Below the pieces are notes generated by a model that saw only the letters and a list, made by a program, of their open reading frames with translations, made no database searches and was not told the DNA's origin. This document shows positions 38,001 to 46,117 of a stretch of 64,000 bases of DNA, in pieces. The position numbers and the translations under genes are program-made. The stretch covers positions 1-64,000 of the forward strand of contig NZ_BQYL01000001.1 in assembly GCF_023706045.1 (NCBI RefSeq), read 5' to 3'. This DNA is from Kangiella sp. TOML190. Its GTDB lineage: Bacteria > Pseudomonadota > Gammaproteobacteria > Enterobacterales > Kangiellaceae. The number at the start of each line of letters is the position of its first letter. Position 1 is the stretch's first letter.

Positions 38001-39171
38001 CTTCAAAAAAGTGAATGACTTTTATGGGCACCAAATGGGGGATGAGCTACTTAAAAAAGTTGCTTCGCTACTTAACGATGAACTTAACGACGATGAAATA
38101 GCGGCAAGGTTTGGCGGTGATGAATTTTGTTTATTTATACCCGTAATCGATTCTATAAACCTAGTCGATTATAGCGAGCAATTGCTCAACAGATTGCTAC
38201 AGCGATTTAAACACTCTTTCTCCGTGCTTGAACATGAAGTTATCATCTCAGTTTCTCTGGGCATAACATACTACCCAGAACATTCTGATGATATGAGCGA
38301 GCTTATTAAATTTGCTGATGCTGCCATGTATCAAGTCAAAAAACGTGGTGCGGCTGGTTATCAAGTTTTTAATGCTGACTTACTCAATCAGCAACATAAC
38401 CGGGTTGAAATGGAAGTGAGCTTGAAATATGCCATTGATAAAAGACAGATCCATCCTTTCTTACAGCCAATTGTTGATCCACAAACCGGCCAAGTAACCG
38501 CGTATGAAGTTCTTGCTCGATGGATAGATGAAGAAGAACAAATGATATCCCCGGCTCAGTTTATGCCTATCGCCGAGCGTTCTGGTCTAATTGACAGTAT
38601 TTTTCTACAGCAAGTCAAAGCGGTTAAGCCTATGTTTAATCAGCTCAGTAAACAGCCTGGTAGCAGTTTGCAATACTTATCTTTAAACCTATCACCACAA
38701 CAACTACACCGTCCAAAGTTTTTAACGGATTTGAAAAACATTATTTCGCAGTATCAGATTAATCCTGAAAACATTGTTTTAGAAATCACCGAGACAGCTT
38801 TGATTACCAACCCCGTGAGCGCCAACGAGACCATAGTAAAATTAAAAGCCCTTGGTTTTAGGGTCGCTTTAGATGACTTTGGTACAGGTCACTCTTCTCT
38901 GACTCACTTAAAAGAGTTTAATGTGGATGTACTCAAAATTGATCGCAGTTTTGTTAGCAATATCCAAAAATCACCCACCGTTTTTTGTATCGTAGAGTCG
39001 GTAATTAACTTGGCTCATAAGTTACAAATCAAAGTGGTAGCGGAAGGCGTTGAGTCGCAAACTGAATTGGAAACCATGTGCGATCTAAACTGCCACTTTA
39101 TTCAAGGCTTTTACTATGGTCGCCCGGAGCCCCTATCCTATTATCTTGAGCAGAGCACAACCAAGCATTAA
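35092..39171 (+). CDS. Two-component-propeller sensor with PAS, GGDEF and EAL domains
   Basis: 1359 residues. Order: N-terminal signal or TM; a large beta-propeller ligand domain (about 35-640, repeats such as TEDGYLWLATNNGLKRL and GYLWIASDNGVLQL); a Y_Y_Y domain (about 660-760, ITPPWW end); one TM helix (about 768-788); PAS (about 805-930, ICIISDEGEVVAVNKAYQNITG); GGDEF (intact GGDEF at residue 1008); and EAL (EVL at 1139). DDFGTGHSSL and the other catalytic text are present. The RxxD inhibitory site before GGDEF is absent (NDDE). Likely a dual c-di-GMP enzyme triggered by a periplasmic signal. A long gap, 34804-35091, precedes it. Confidence 0.92.
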   Translation: MDTNKRRKKNLNPMVLAYIGLIFLCSNITSANQFETIGKQIDLDATIIYDLASTEDGYLWLATNNGLKRLNGARTKDYSQLPGLDKSVNFILQILKDKNYLWLATSRNSILRFDYQLEETVEYPLITDGIRNKVIIKKILDFDRNQLLVFTANNRLYFLDKETKEYRLAPIVNSFLSKSKKPRIYDIELAENSVYLSTSEYGVIELDRNLTQVLNTSISPLIFPRLKYHEKELFLAGREALYKYTLDSKEIVHLADYSLEKQYGPVISVLDIHINTKKDVFLSTYRHGVIRYYNNQLVNYTKDPLDHLSVSANTYYRIKKDLQGNIWLAGDESALERKINSSSSVTAIKTQIIQNRTITNYSPIAFISTNNSLWLGGQKGLLIASHTEGVTPTFKKVEGISGTILSLHRLDDLIYAGTDHGVFITSLDGSLLGSIIFGEREIAHVYDLFKDNSNVIWLATHSGIYHTKTKIIPNQQSSEYTLVANTHNENYLQLIDLQDSILAIGLHSFIAKIDKKTGVIEQKSNYNHIAKRFNQALLNNGYLWIASDNGVLQLDPNSLAVLEQHTLSHKHHQIIRHIHSATKHSEQILLTANEGVFLFNPENYAYQAIPLLEQYNKHQTFTKALNMEGKNYLLKSDAVISFNDNSVFTHYSKPKVAFDNIIVYSETPYNLNLKKNQPSAIELAYNHNNLGLEINPLNQPFSQDIAYQYRVASHANKWRNTTGASQALDLFNLSPGQYQLEVRASYDHKNWGDIAPFGFTITPPWWQSSLAYLVYTLLLFGLVYWYIRSKKEHIEMLEENSQQLKFTEHIFNSTSDAICIISDEGEVVAVNKAYQNITGFNEQEAIGQDFSFAISESQSPLFKQRLLTALERKGYWQGETFTQSKSGHTFPIDMTVDQLEQPRHHFENEYVCTFKDISRRKNYENQLKQMSYYDSLTGLPNRAFFIERLNLSLKNDRSQEFAIIYLDIDDFKKVNDFYGHQMGDELLKKVASLLNDELNDDEIAARFGGDEFCLFIPVIDSINLVDYSEQLLNRLLQRFKHSFSVLEHEVIISVSLGITYYPEHSDDMSELIKFADAAMYQVKKRGAAGYQVFNADLLNQQHNRVEMEVSLKYAIDKRQIHPFLQPIVDPQTGQVTAYEVLARWIDEEEQMISPAQFMPIAERSGLIDSIFLQQVKAVKPMFNQLSKQPGSSLQYLSLNLSPQQLHRPKFLTDLKNIISQYQINPENIVLEITETALITNPVSANETIVKLKALGFRVALDDFGTGHSSLTHLKEFNVDVLKIDRSFVSNIQKSPTVFCIVESVINLAHKLQIKVVAEGVESQTELETMCDLNCHFIQGFYYGRPEPLSYYLEQSTTKH

Positions 39172-39181
39172 TTCTGCCCAC

Positions 39182-39212
39182 AAAAAAGCCCAAGTAACAC
39201 TTGGGCTTTTTT
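39182..39212. terminator. Bidirectional intrinsic terminator
   Basis: AAAAAAGCCCAAGT-AACACTTGGGCTTTTTT: a perfect stem with A-run and T-run on both sides. It serves the GGDEF/EAL gene (plus) and grxD (minus). Confidence 0.9.
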
Positions 39213-39261
39213 ATCAAACCAATCGGTAGTAGAGCAACAGCAAACAGTTAGTTTAGCGCTA

Positions 39262-39609
39262 CTATGCTTGCCCTGCCTTGCCGTAAGACTCATCCAGAAC
39301 CTGTTGCAATTCACCCGCCTGATACATTTCCAAAATAATGTCGCAGCCACCTTGCAACTCGCCATCAATCCACAGCTGCGGAAACGTCGGCCAGTTGGCA
39401 TATTTAGGTAGTTCGGCACGAATATCAGGGTTTTGTAGAATATCCACATAAGCAAACTCGTGACCACACTGCATCAAAGCCTGCACCGCTTGTGCCGAAA
39501 AACCGCACATAGGCAATTTCGGTGAACCTTTCATATAAAGCACCACCTTATTATCAGCAATTTGCTTCTTAATTTGCTCGACAGTCTCGTTTACAGCATT
39601 ATCACTCAT
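39262..39609 (-). CDS. grxD: Monothiol glutaredoxin (Grx4 type)
   Basis: 115 residues from ATG at 39609 (GAGG at 7 nt); an in-frame TTG 12 bp upstream is less likely. The CGFS active site (PMCGFSAQ), preceded by MKGSPKLP, defines class II monothiol glutaredoxins. WPTFPQLWIDGELQGGCDI matches the glutathione-binding and cis-Pro loop. It carries [2Fe-2S] clusters with glutathione and delivers them, linked to iron-sulfur assembly. Confidence 0.98.
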   Translation of the reverse strand: MSDNAVNETVEQIKKQIADNKVVLYMKGSPKLPMCGFSAQAVQALMQCGHEFAYVDILQNPDIRAELPKYANWPTFPQLWIDGELQGGCDIILEMYQAGELQQVLDESYGKAGQA

Positions 39610-39750
39610 GGTATTCCTCAAAAAATAGTTCTAGATACAACTTAAATAATGGACGCTATTATACGGATTTCAAGCCGTCTGTCGCCTAAAAGTGCCACCA
39701 CTAAGCGATAAAACCCGCCTTATATTCAGCAGAACTAGGCAACTGCTTGA

Positions 39751-39787
39751 TTGACAGTTACAATAACGGCAAATGATAATCAATCGC
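39751..39787 (+). promoter_or_regulatory. Promoter overlapped by a Fur box, upstream of an ABC ATPase
   Basis: A -35 TTGACA (39751) and -10 GATAAT (39775, 18-bp spacer) overlap GCAAATGATAATCAATCGC (39769-39787), a strong Fur-box match. Repressor placement over -10 predicts iron repression. It ends 16 bp before the ATG. Confidence 0.65.
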
Positions 39788-39803
39788 ACTATTAAGCTAA
39801 CCT

Positions 39804-40970
39804 ATGCCCCCTGAATTTGTACTCGATTTACAATCGGTAGAGTGTCGCCATGACGAGCAAATGGTGGTCGAAGGTATTAGCCTTCAATTAAAACCTGGCG
39901 AAAGCGCTTGCCTACTTGGCCCCAGCGGTTGTGGCAAAACCACCCTATTGCGTGCCATCGCTGGTTTAGAGCCCATTTATCAAGGCATCATCACTATTCA
40001 CGATCAGGTGTGCTCCAGTCCAAGCGCGATGGTTCCACCAGAGAAGCGCCATTTAGGGTTAGTGTTTCAAGATCATGCTCTTTTCCCGCACTTATCGATT
40101 GCTGACAATGTTGGTTTCGGCCTGCGTGAATTATCACGCCATGCTAAAACCCAGCGTATCGAAGAATGTTTAGAGTTGGTCGGTTTAGCCGGTCTTGGGG
40201 AGCGCTTCCCGCACCAAATTTCAGGTGGCCAGCAGCAGCGAGTCGCGCTCGCCAGAACCATAGCGCCAAAACCTAAGCTGATTTTACTCGATGAACCCTT
40301 TTCGAGCTTGGATACTCATTTGCGCCGAGCACTGGCCCGCGAGCTAAAGCAGCTGCTAAAAGCTCAAGGCATAGCTTCGCTGTTGGTAACGCACGATCAA
40401 CAAGAAGCCTTTGCCATGGCCGACTATATTGGCGTCATGCACCAAGGCCAGTTATTGCAATGGGATACTCCTTATAATTTGTACCATCAGCCCGCCGATC
40501 CGCAGATCGCCAGTTTTATTGGTGATGGCCATTTTATTAGCGGCGTAATTCACAAGGACATGAGTCAAGAAGAACACTCCGAAGATCAAACCCCCATTGT
40601 CAGTACGGTTTTGGGTGACTTTCCTATCGCTAATATCGATAACTATTCGTTTACCCATGGCGAAGCCAAGCCTGAGCATCACTCTTTGCCAGAGCAAACC
40701 CCTGGCCAATACCAATTTGCTGATCATGAGACGGTTTTAGTGTTGATGCGGCCTGACGATATTACCCCCAATCCTAGCTCCTCTCTGCGCGCTAGAGTGC
40801 TGCATAAGGTGTTTCGAGGGGCAATCATCGAATATGAGTTAGAACTCGCCAATAAAGAGGTTCTAAAGGCCCTTTTCGCCAGCCATCACGATTACCCTCT
40901 AACCCAAGATATAGGGCTAGATTTAGACGTTAAACACTTGATCGTGTATCCAAACCGCATTGAACTGTAA
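39804..40970 (+). CDS. ABC transporter ATPase, FbpC-like (iron(III))
   Basis: 388 residues. Walker A is GPSGCGKTT, the Q-loop is VFQDHALFP, the signature is ISGGQQQR and Walker B is LILLDEPFSSLD. The H-loop is LLVTHDQQEAFAM. The C-terminal third carries TOBE-type beta-strands (VLVLMRPDDI). The Fur-box promoter suggests the ferric iron FbpABC branch rather than spermidine (PotA). No permease or binding-protein partner lies nearby, so the subunits would be encoded elsewhere. Confidence 0.88.
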   Translation: MPPEFVLDLQSVECRHDEQMVVEGISLQLKPGESACLLGPSGCGKTTLLRAIAGLEPIYQGIITIHDQVCSSPSAMVPPEKRHLGLVFQDHALFPHLSIADNVGFGLRELSRHAKTQRIEECLELVGLAGLGERFPHQISGGQQQRVALARTIAPKPKLILLDEPFSSLDTHLRRALARELKQLLKAQGIASLLVTHDQQEAFAMADYIGVMHQGQLLQWDTPYNLYHQPADPQIASFIGDGHFISGVIHKDMSQEEHSEDQTPIVSTVLGDFPIANIDNYSFTHGEAKPEHHSLPEQTPGQYQFADHETVLVLMRPDDITPNPSSSLRARVLHKVFRGAIIEYELELANKEVLKALFASHHDYPLTQDIGLDLDVKHLIVYPNRIEL

Positions 40971-41064
40971 AATTTTCCGACACTGAAAAATAATTTTTAA
41001 CGCTTGACAAAACGCCAGACCAAGCCGTTCAAGGCTTTGCGCCCTACTCAATTTTTCCCACAAA

Positions 41065-41073
41065 TTATCCACA
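41065..41073 (+). promoter_or_regulatory. DnaA box upstream of nrdA
   Basis: TTATCCACA is the perfect E. coli DnaA box. A degenerate second one (TTTCCCACA) is 11 bp upstream at 41054-41062. In E. coli DnaA controls nrdAB through such boxes. Confidence 0.65.
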
Positions 41074-41112
41074 GCAAATTCCCCAAGATATGCTCTTGCC
41101 AAGGGCATAAAA

Positions 41113-41159
41113 ACGCACTATCTTGTATCTGTGTCATTTTGTAACACCAGATATGGGTA
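41113..41159 (+). promoter_or_regulatory. Pair of NrdR boxes upstream of nrdA
   Basis: ACGCACTATCTTGTAT (41113-41128) matches the 16-bp NrdR box acaCwAtATaTwGtgt at 12 positions. ACACCAGATATGGGTA (41144-41159) matches at about 10. Their 31-bp offset is three helical turns, the usual spacing of paired boxes. Confidence 0.5.
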
Positions 41160-41265
41160 TTGTCGAGCATGAGTCCGAGAGTTTCAGTCAAGACGTTATG
41201 CTAACTTCTTGATCTTTCGTTACAAAATTCACAACAAGCTTCATTTTTGCTTAAAAAACAGCCTA

Positions 41266-41292
41266 ATTATGCTGGCAGTAAACCAGCATAAT
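41266..41292 (+). promoter_or_regulatory. Perfect 10-bp hairpin in the nrdA leader
   Basis: ATTATGCTGG and CCAGCATAAT close a loop of CAGTAAA with no T-run. It is 133 bp before the start codon and probably lies in the leader mRNA. No known family matches. No gene is seen in 40971-41424. Confidence 0.5.
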
Positions 41293-41424
41293 AAAAGGAT
41301 AAAATACCGCTCGCTAACCATATTGAGCAGCATTTAAAGTGGAAAAGCAAAGTGAAAAAGGTGAAGCCAAAAAAATGCAATCCTATAAAAAGCAAAGCTA
41401 AAGAGAGAGGTTCGCGGAGGAGCA

Positions 41425-44307
41425 ATGGAAACAGAGGTTGGTAAAGAGGCTGGCAAAGTCACTGAAATGAATAAAGAGCATACTGCACCATTAAGCAGCA
41501 ATCACCCTGAAATTCAGGCAACCAAGCCCGGGGAAATTCGCGTTATTCGACGCAATGGTAAGGTAACGCCTTATGAGGGGTCCAAAATCGAAGTAGCCAT
41601 GACAAAAGCCTTCCTCGCAGTTGAAGGCGGCGCAGCAGCAGCTTCCGGTCGGGTACATGAAACGGTTAAAAAGCTAACGGAGATGATCACCGAAGCTTTC
41701 AAACGCCGGATGCCTGCAGGCGGCACGATCCACATTGAAGACATTCAAGATCAAGTGGAATTAGCTTTAATGCGTAATGGTGAGCAAAAAATTGCCCGCG
41801 CTTACGTTTTGTATCGCGAGCAAAGAGCTAAAGAGCGCGCCGAGCGTGATAGCGCTAAATTGGACGCTATTGTTGGCGATCACCAATATGTGGTCACGGT
41901 CGAAGACGGCTCTCAGCGACCGCTAGATGTGCAACGCTTGCATACGGTGGTATTGGAAGCCTGTAAAGATTTAGACGATGTGGATCCTGAAGCCATCATC
42001 AAAGAAACCATGCGCAACCTTTACGATGGCGTCGCTATTAAAGACGTTTATCAAGCCATGGTGATGACTGCACGAACCATGATCGAAAATGAGCCAAACT
42101 ATACCTATGTTACTGCTCGCCTATTGATGGATTCGATCCGCACCGAAGCTTTGCAAGCCTTAGGCGTTGCCAAACGCGCGACCCAAGCGGAAATGGCCAA
42201 CATCTACCCGCAAGCCTTTAAAGCTTACTTGCAACTTGGGGTAGAGCACGAATTGTTAAGCCCTGAATTGTTATCTTTCGACTTAGAGCGCCTAGCGGCT
42301 GCGATTAAGCCTGAGCGCGATATGCAGTTTACCTACCTTGGTATTCAAACCTTATACGATCGCTACTTTATCCATAAAGACGAAACCCGTATCGAATTGC
42401 CACAAGTATTCTGGATGCGTGTTTGTATGGGGCTTGCGGTACGCGAAGACGATCGCGAAGCAAGAGCTATCGAATTCTACAACAACCTATCGAGCTTCCA
42501 CTATATGAGCTCGACGCCAACCTTGTTTAACTCAGGCACCTTGCGTCCACAGCTTTCTAGCTGCTACTTGACCAATGTTCCTGATGACTTAGACGGTATC
42601 TACAGCGCCATTAAAGACAATGCCCTTTTATCGAAATTTGCCGGCGGTCTTGGCAACGACTGGACGCCCGTACGCAGCCTTGGTGCCTACATCAAAGGCA
42701 CTAACGGCAAGTCGCAAGGTGTTGTACCTTTCTTAAAAGTCGCCAACGATACTGCTGTTGCGGTTAACCAAGGCGGCAAGCGCAAAGGTGCAGTTTGTGC
42801 TTATTTAGAAACTTGGCACAGCGATATCGAAGAGTTCTTAGAACTGCGTAAAAACACTGGTGATGATCGCCGTCGTACCCACGATATGAATTCGGCTAAC
42901 TGGGTTCCAGATCTATTTTTAAAGCGTGTCTCGATCGATGGCGAGTGGACGTTATTCAGCCCACACGAAGTACCGGATTTGCACGATCTATATGGGCAAG
43001 CGTTTGAAGAGCGTTACGAATACTACGAAGAGATGGCCAAATACGGCAAACTAAAAACTGCCAAGACCATCCAAGCCAAAGATCTATGGCGCAAAATGTT
43101 GTCCATGTTGTTCGAAACTGGCCACCCTTGGATCACCTTTAAAGATCCTTGTAACGTGCGTTCACCACAACAACACGCTGGCGTGGTTCACAGCTCTAAC
43201 TTGTGTACCGAAATTACGCTGAATACTAAAGCGCGAGAAGAAATTGCGGTTTGTAACTTAGGCTCGGTTAACCTGCCTAAGCACATGAAAGATGGCAAGT
43301 TGGATTTGGAGCAACTGGAAAAAACCGTGACCACTTCGGTGCGTATGCTGGATAACGTGATTGATATCAATTTCTATCCCGTCGAAACGGCTAAAGCATC
43401 CAATATGCGTCATCGCCCTATCGGCCTTGGCATGATGGGCTTCCAAGATGCTTTGTATCTACAAAGCTTGCCTTATTCATCGGACGCAGCGGTTGAGTTT
43501 GCCGATCGCGCGATGGAAGCGATTTCTTACTACGCCATTCAGGCTTCGACCGATCTCGCCGAAGAGCGAGGTTCCTATGAAACCTATGAAGGTTCGCTAT
43601 GGTCACAAGGTATTTTGCCCATTGACTCAGTGCAGAAACTAATTGACGAGCGCGGCAGTGATTTTATCGAAGTCGACCAAAGCCAAACTATGGATTGGGA
43701 CGGACTGCGCGAACGCGTGACTACCGTCGGAATGCGTAACTCGAACGTGATGGCGATAGCCCCAACCGCAACCATCTCCAACATCACTGGCGTTTCTCAG
43801 TCGATTGAGCCGACTTACCAAAACTTGTATGTAAAATCGAACTTGTCAGGCGAATTCACGGTGGTGAACCCTTACATGGTGAACGAGCTTAAAGCCCGTA
43901 ACTTGTGGGATAAAGTCATGGTTAATGATTTGAAATACTACGAAGGTAGCTTAACCCAAATCGACCGCATTCCTGATGAAGTGAAACATTTATTCTCGAC
44001 TGCTTTTGAAATCGAGCCGAAGTGGCTCGTCGAAGCAGCCAGCCGTCGCCAAAAGTGGATTGACCAAGCACAATCGCTAAACCTCTACATGAGCGAACCT
44101 TCGGGTAAGAAACTGGATATGGTTTATCGCATGGCTTGGTTCCGTGGCTTAAAAACCACCTACTACTTGCGCTCACTGGGCGCCACCAGTACTGAAAAAT
44201 CCACCATCAGCGATGGTAAATTGAACGCCGTAGCCGCAGCGCCAGTAGGCTCTGCTGCACCACAAGCCTGTTCGATTGACGACCCGGATTGTGAAGCTTG
44301 TCAGTAA
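41425..44307 (+). CDS. nrdA: Ribonucleotide reductase class I large subunit with two ATP-cones
   Basis: 960 residues, about 200 longer than E. coli NrdA. Two tandem ATP-cones are seen at the N-terminus: RVIRRNGKVTPYEGSKIEVAMTKAF (about 40-120) and VVTVEDGSQRPLDVQRLHTVVLEAC (about 150-245), as in Pseudomonas. The core has LSSCYLTN (catalytic pair), SSNLCTEI and NSNVMAIAPTATISN. The redox-active C-terminal cysteines are CSIDDPDCEACQ. Dual cones normally mediate dATP inhibition. The start follows GGAGGAGC. Confidence 0.97.
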   Translation: METEVGKEAGKVTEMNKEHTAPLSSNHPEIQATKPGEIRVIRRNGKVTPYEGSKIEVAMTKAFLAVEGGAAAASGRVHETVKKLTEMITEAFKRRMPAGGTIHIEDIQDQVELALMRNGEQKIARAYVLYREQRAKERAERDSAKLDAIVGDHQYVVTVEDGSQRPLDVQRLHTVVLEACKDLDDVDPEAIIKETMRNLYDGVAIKDVYQAMVMTARTMIENEPNYTYVTARLLMDSIRTEALQALGVAKRATQAEMANIYPQAFKAYLQLGVEHELLSPELLSFDLERLAAAIKPERDMQFTYLGIQTLYDRYFIHKDETRIELPQVFWMRVCMGLAVREDDREARAIEFYNNLSSFHYMSSTPTLFNSGTLRPQLSSCYLTNVPDDLDGIYSAIKDNALLSKFAGGLGNDWTPVRSLGAYIKGTNGKSQGVVPFLKVANDTAVAVNQGGKRKGAVCAYLETWHSDIEEFLELRKNTGDDRRRTHDMNSANWVPDLFLKRVSIDGEWTLFSPHEVPDLHDLYGQAFEERYEYYEEMAKYGKLKTAKTIQAKDLWRKMLSMLFETGHPWITFKDPCNVRSPQQHAGVVHSSNLCTEITLNTKAREEIAVCNLGSVNLPKHMKDGKLDLEQLEKTVTTSVRMLDNVIDINFYPVETAKASNMRHRPIGLGMMGFQDALYLQSLPYSSDAAVEFADRAMEAISYYAIQASTDLAEERGSYETYEGSLWSQGILPIDSVQKLIDERGSDFIEVDQSQTMDWDGLRERVTTVGMRNSNVMAIAPTATISNITGVSQSIEPTYQNLYVKSNLSGEFTVVNPYMVNELKARNLWDKVMVNDLKYYEGSLTQIDRIPDEVKHLFSTAFEIEPKWLVEAASRRQKWIDQAQSLNLYMSEPSGKKLDMVYRMAWFRGLKTTYYLRSLGATSTEKSTISDGKLNAVAAAPVGSAAPQACSIDDPDCEACQ

Positions 44308-44370
44308 TCTTGGCTATAACAAGAATGACAACTTTATCGATTCGAAAATCGATCCAATAGGCTAAACCGT

Positions 44371-44393
44371 CCGCCTGGGCTTTTAACAGGCGG
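44371..44393 (+). other. Intercistronic hairpin after nrdA
   Basis: CCGCCTG and CAGGCGG close a 9-nt loop GGCTTTTAA at 64 bp past nrdA. No T-run follows, so it is more a processing or stability structure than a terminator. Confidence 0.5.
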
Positions 44394-44478
44394 GCATAAA
44401 ACAAAAGAGAAGTAGGCGCGACTAGTTATTAGTCACTAACGCCACGACAACAACGACAGTAAGCACAATAAAAAGTTA

Positions 44479-44552
44479 GGGGAGACGGTTCTCACTTTAG
44501 GGAACTCAAACAATTCTTGAGGGATTTTGTTTGAACTCTCCCCCTCTTTTTT
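44479..44552 (+). terminator. Attenuator-like hairpin between nrdA and nrdB
   Basis: GGGGAG at 44479 can pair with CTCCCC near 44540, with inner TCAAACA/TGTTTGA arms and a T-run ending near 44552. It lies 37 bp before nrdB and could lower nrdB read-through. It may equally protect the upstream nrdA message. Confidence 0.55.
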
Positions 44553-44588
44553 AGCGCTAGTCATTAAATAATCGTAACTGAGGTAATT

Positions 44589-45899
44589 ATGTTCAACTGG
44601 GACGACTACAACAAAGACGAACAGCCTGAAACTAAAACGTCAGCCAATCCAGAAGCTGCGCAACAGGCAATACAAGAAACAGTTTCGCAAGCAGAGACTA
44701 ACGCTGCTCCTTCGGTAGAAGCAACCCCTGCGCCTACGGCGACCAAACCCCAAGCAAGTATCCAAGCTAGCAAGGAAACCAAAGCCGACTATTCCGGTAT
44801 TGACGATCCAGTAGCTCGCGCCCAAGCCGGCTTAGAAAAGCTAGACGTAGCAGCAGGCTTAGAAGAGCTAGAAATGGGTGCACAGCGTATTCATGTTGAT
44901 GATAAAAAAATGATCAACTGCCGCGCTGATTTGAATCAATTAGTACCTTTTAAATACGACTGGGCCTGGCAAAAATACCTTGATGGCTGTGCTAACCACT
45001 GGATGCCACAAGAAATTAACATGACTAAAGACGTCGCCACTTGGAAAGATCCCAATGGCTTGTCTGACGACGAACGTAAAATCGTAATGCGCTCACTGGG
45101 TTACTTCTCAACCGCCGACTCGTTAGTTGCCAATAACTTGGTATTAGCGATTTATCGCTTGATCACTAACCCTGAGTGTCGTCAATACATTTTGCGCCAA
45201 GCCTTCGAAGAAGCTATTCACACTCATGCTTACCAATATTGTGTGGAATCTTTAGGGATGGACGAGTCGGAAGTCTTCAATATGTACCGTGAAGTTCCCA
45301 GCATTGCCAAAAAAGCTGCTTGGAGCATCGAACACACTAAAGGAATTTCTAACCCCGCATTCCAAACAGGAACTCCAGAATCGGATCAAGAGTTGCTACG
45401 AAATCTCATCGGCTTCTACTGCGTAACCGAAGGCATCTTCTTCTACTGCGGCTTTACTCAAATTCTTTCAATGGGACGTCGTAACAAAATGACAGGTGTG
45501 GCCGAGCAATTCCAATACATTTTGCGCGACGAATCCATGCACCTTAACTTCGGTGTTGACGTGATTAACCAAATCAAATTGGAAAACCCACACCTATGGA
45601 CTAATGAGTTCCAACAGGAAGTCATCCAAATGATTTTAGAAGGCACACAGCTAGAAATTGACTATGCCCGCGATACTATGCCACGCGGTGTTTTAGGCAT
45701 GAATGCTAGCATGATGGAAGAATACCTACACTTCATCTGTAACCGCCGCCTCGCGCAGCTAGGCCTTCCAGAGCAATTCCAAGGTGTATCCAACCCATTC
45801 CCTTGGATGAGCGAAATCATGGACTTAAAGAAAGAGAAAAACTTCTTTGAAACTCGCGTCATCGAGTATCAAACGGGGGGAGCGCTATCTTGGGACTAA
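44589..45899 (+). CDS. nrdB: Ribonucleotide reductase class I small subunit
   Basis: 436 residues. The first 90 residues are Ala/Glu/Thr/Pro-rich and absent from E. coli NrdB (376 residues); they may be a linker or regulatory tail. The ferritin-like core carries diiron ligands EEAIHTHAY (Glu and His) and [11 protein letters not shown]. The C-terminus ([15 protein letters not shown]) is the NrdA-docking tail. It holds the tyrosyl radical cofactor. Expression may be reduced by the hairpin just upstream. Confidence 0.96.
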   Translation: MFNWDDYNKDEQPETKTSANPEAAQQAIQETVSQAETNAAPSVEATPAPTATKPQASIQASKETKADYSGIDDPVARAQAGLEKLDVAAGLEELEMGAQRIHVDDKKMINCRADLNQLVPFKYDWAWQKYLDGCANHWMPQEINMTKDVATWKDPNGLSDDERKIVMRSLGYFSTADSLVANNLVLAIYRLITNPECRQYILRQAFEEAIHTHAYQYCVESLGMDESEVFNMYREVPSIAKKAAWSIEHTKGISNPAFQTGTPESDQELLRNLIGFYCVTEGIFFYCGFTQILSMGRRNKMTGVAEQFQYILRDESMHLNFGVDVINQIKLENPHLWTNEFQQEVIQMILEGTQLEIDYARDTMPRGVLGMNASMMEEYLHFICNRRLAQLGLPEQFQGVSNPFPWMSEIMDLKKEKNFFETRVIEYQTGGALSWD

Positions 45900-45946
45900 C
45901 CCAATAACTAAACTAGAAGGGTTGAATAAACGATAGCACAAATAAG

Positions 45947-45978
45947 CGGCCAAGCTCGAAAGAGTTTGGCCGTTTTCT
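45947..45978 (+). terminator. Intrinsic terminator of the nrd operon
   Basis: CGGCCAAGCTC-GAAA-GAGTTTGGCCG followed by TTTTCTTA; a near-perfect 11-bp stem with a GNRA-type loop, 48 bp past nrdB. Confidence 0.9.
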
Positions 45979-46117
45979 TATATTCTCGAAAATATCTTTT
46001 GTCGCAAAAACTGACTAAAGTAACTGTCATTACCGTTTAACTTTGTTACAAGTTAGCAAGGCAGTGTTGATGCAATTGAAATACACTGTATAGACGAATA
46101 AATAACCATTGGTCACT

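Noticed and set aside
39804-40970. PotA (spermidine) assignment for the ABC ATPase
   Set aside because: The overlapping Fur box favours an iron-related role and no pot genes are adjacent; the substrate remains unproven.
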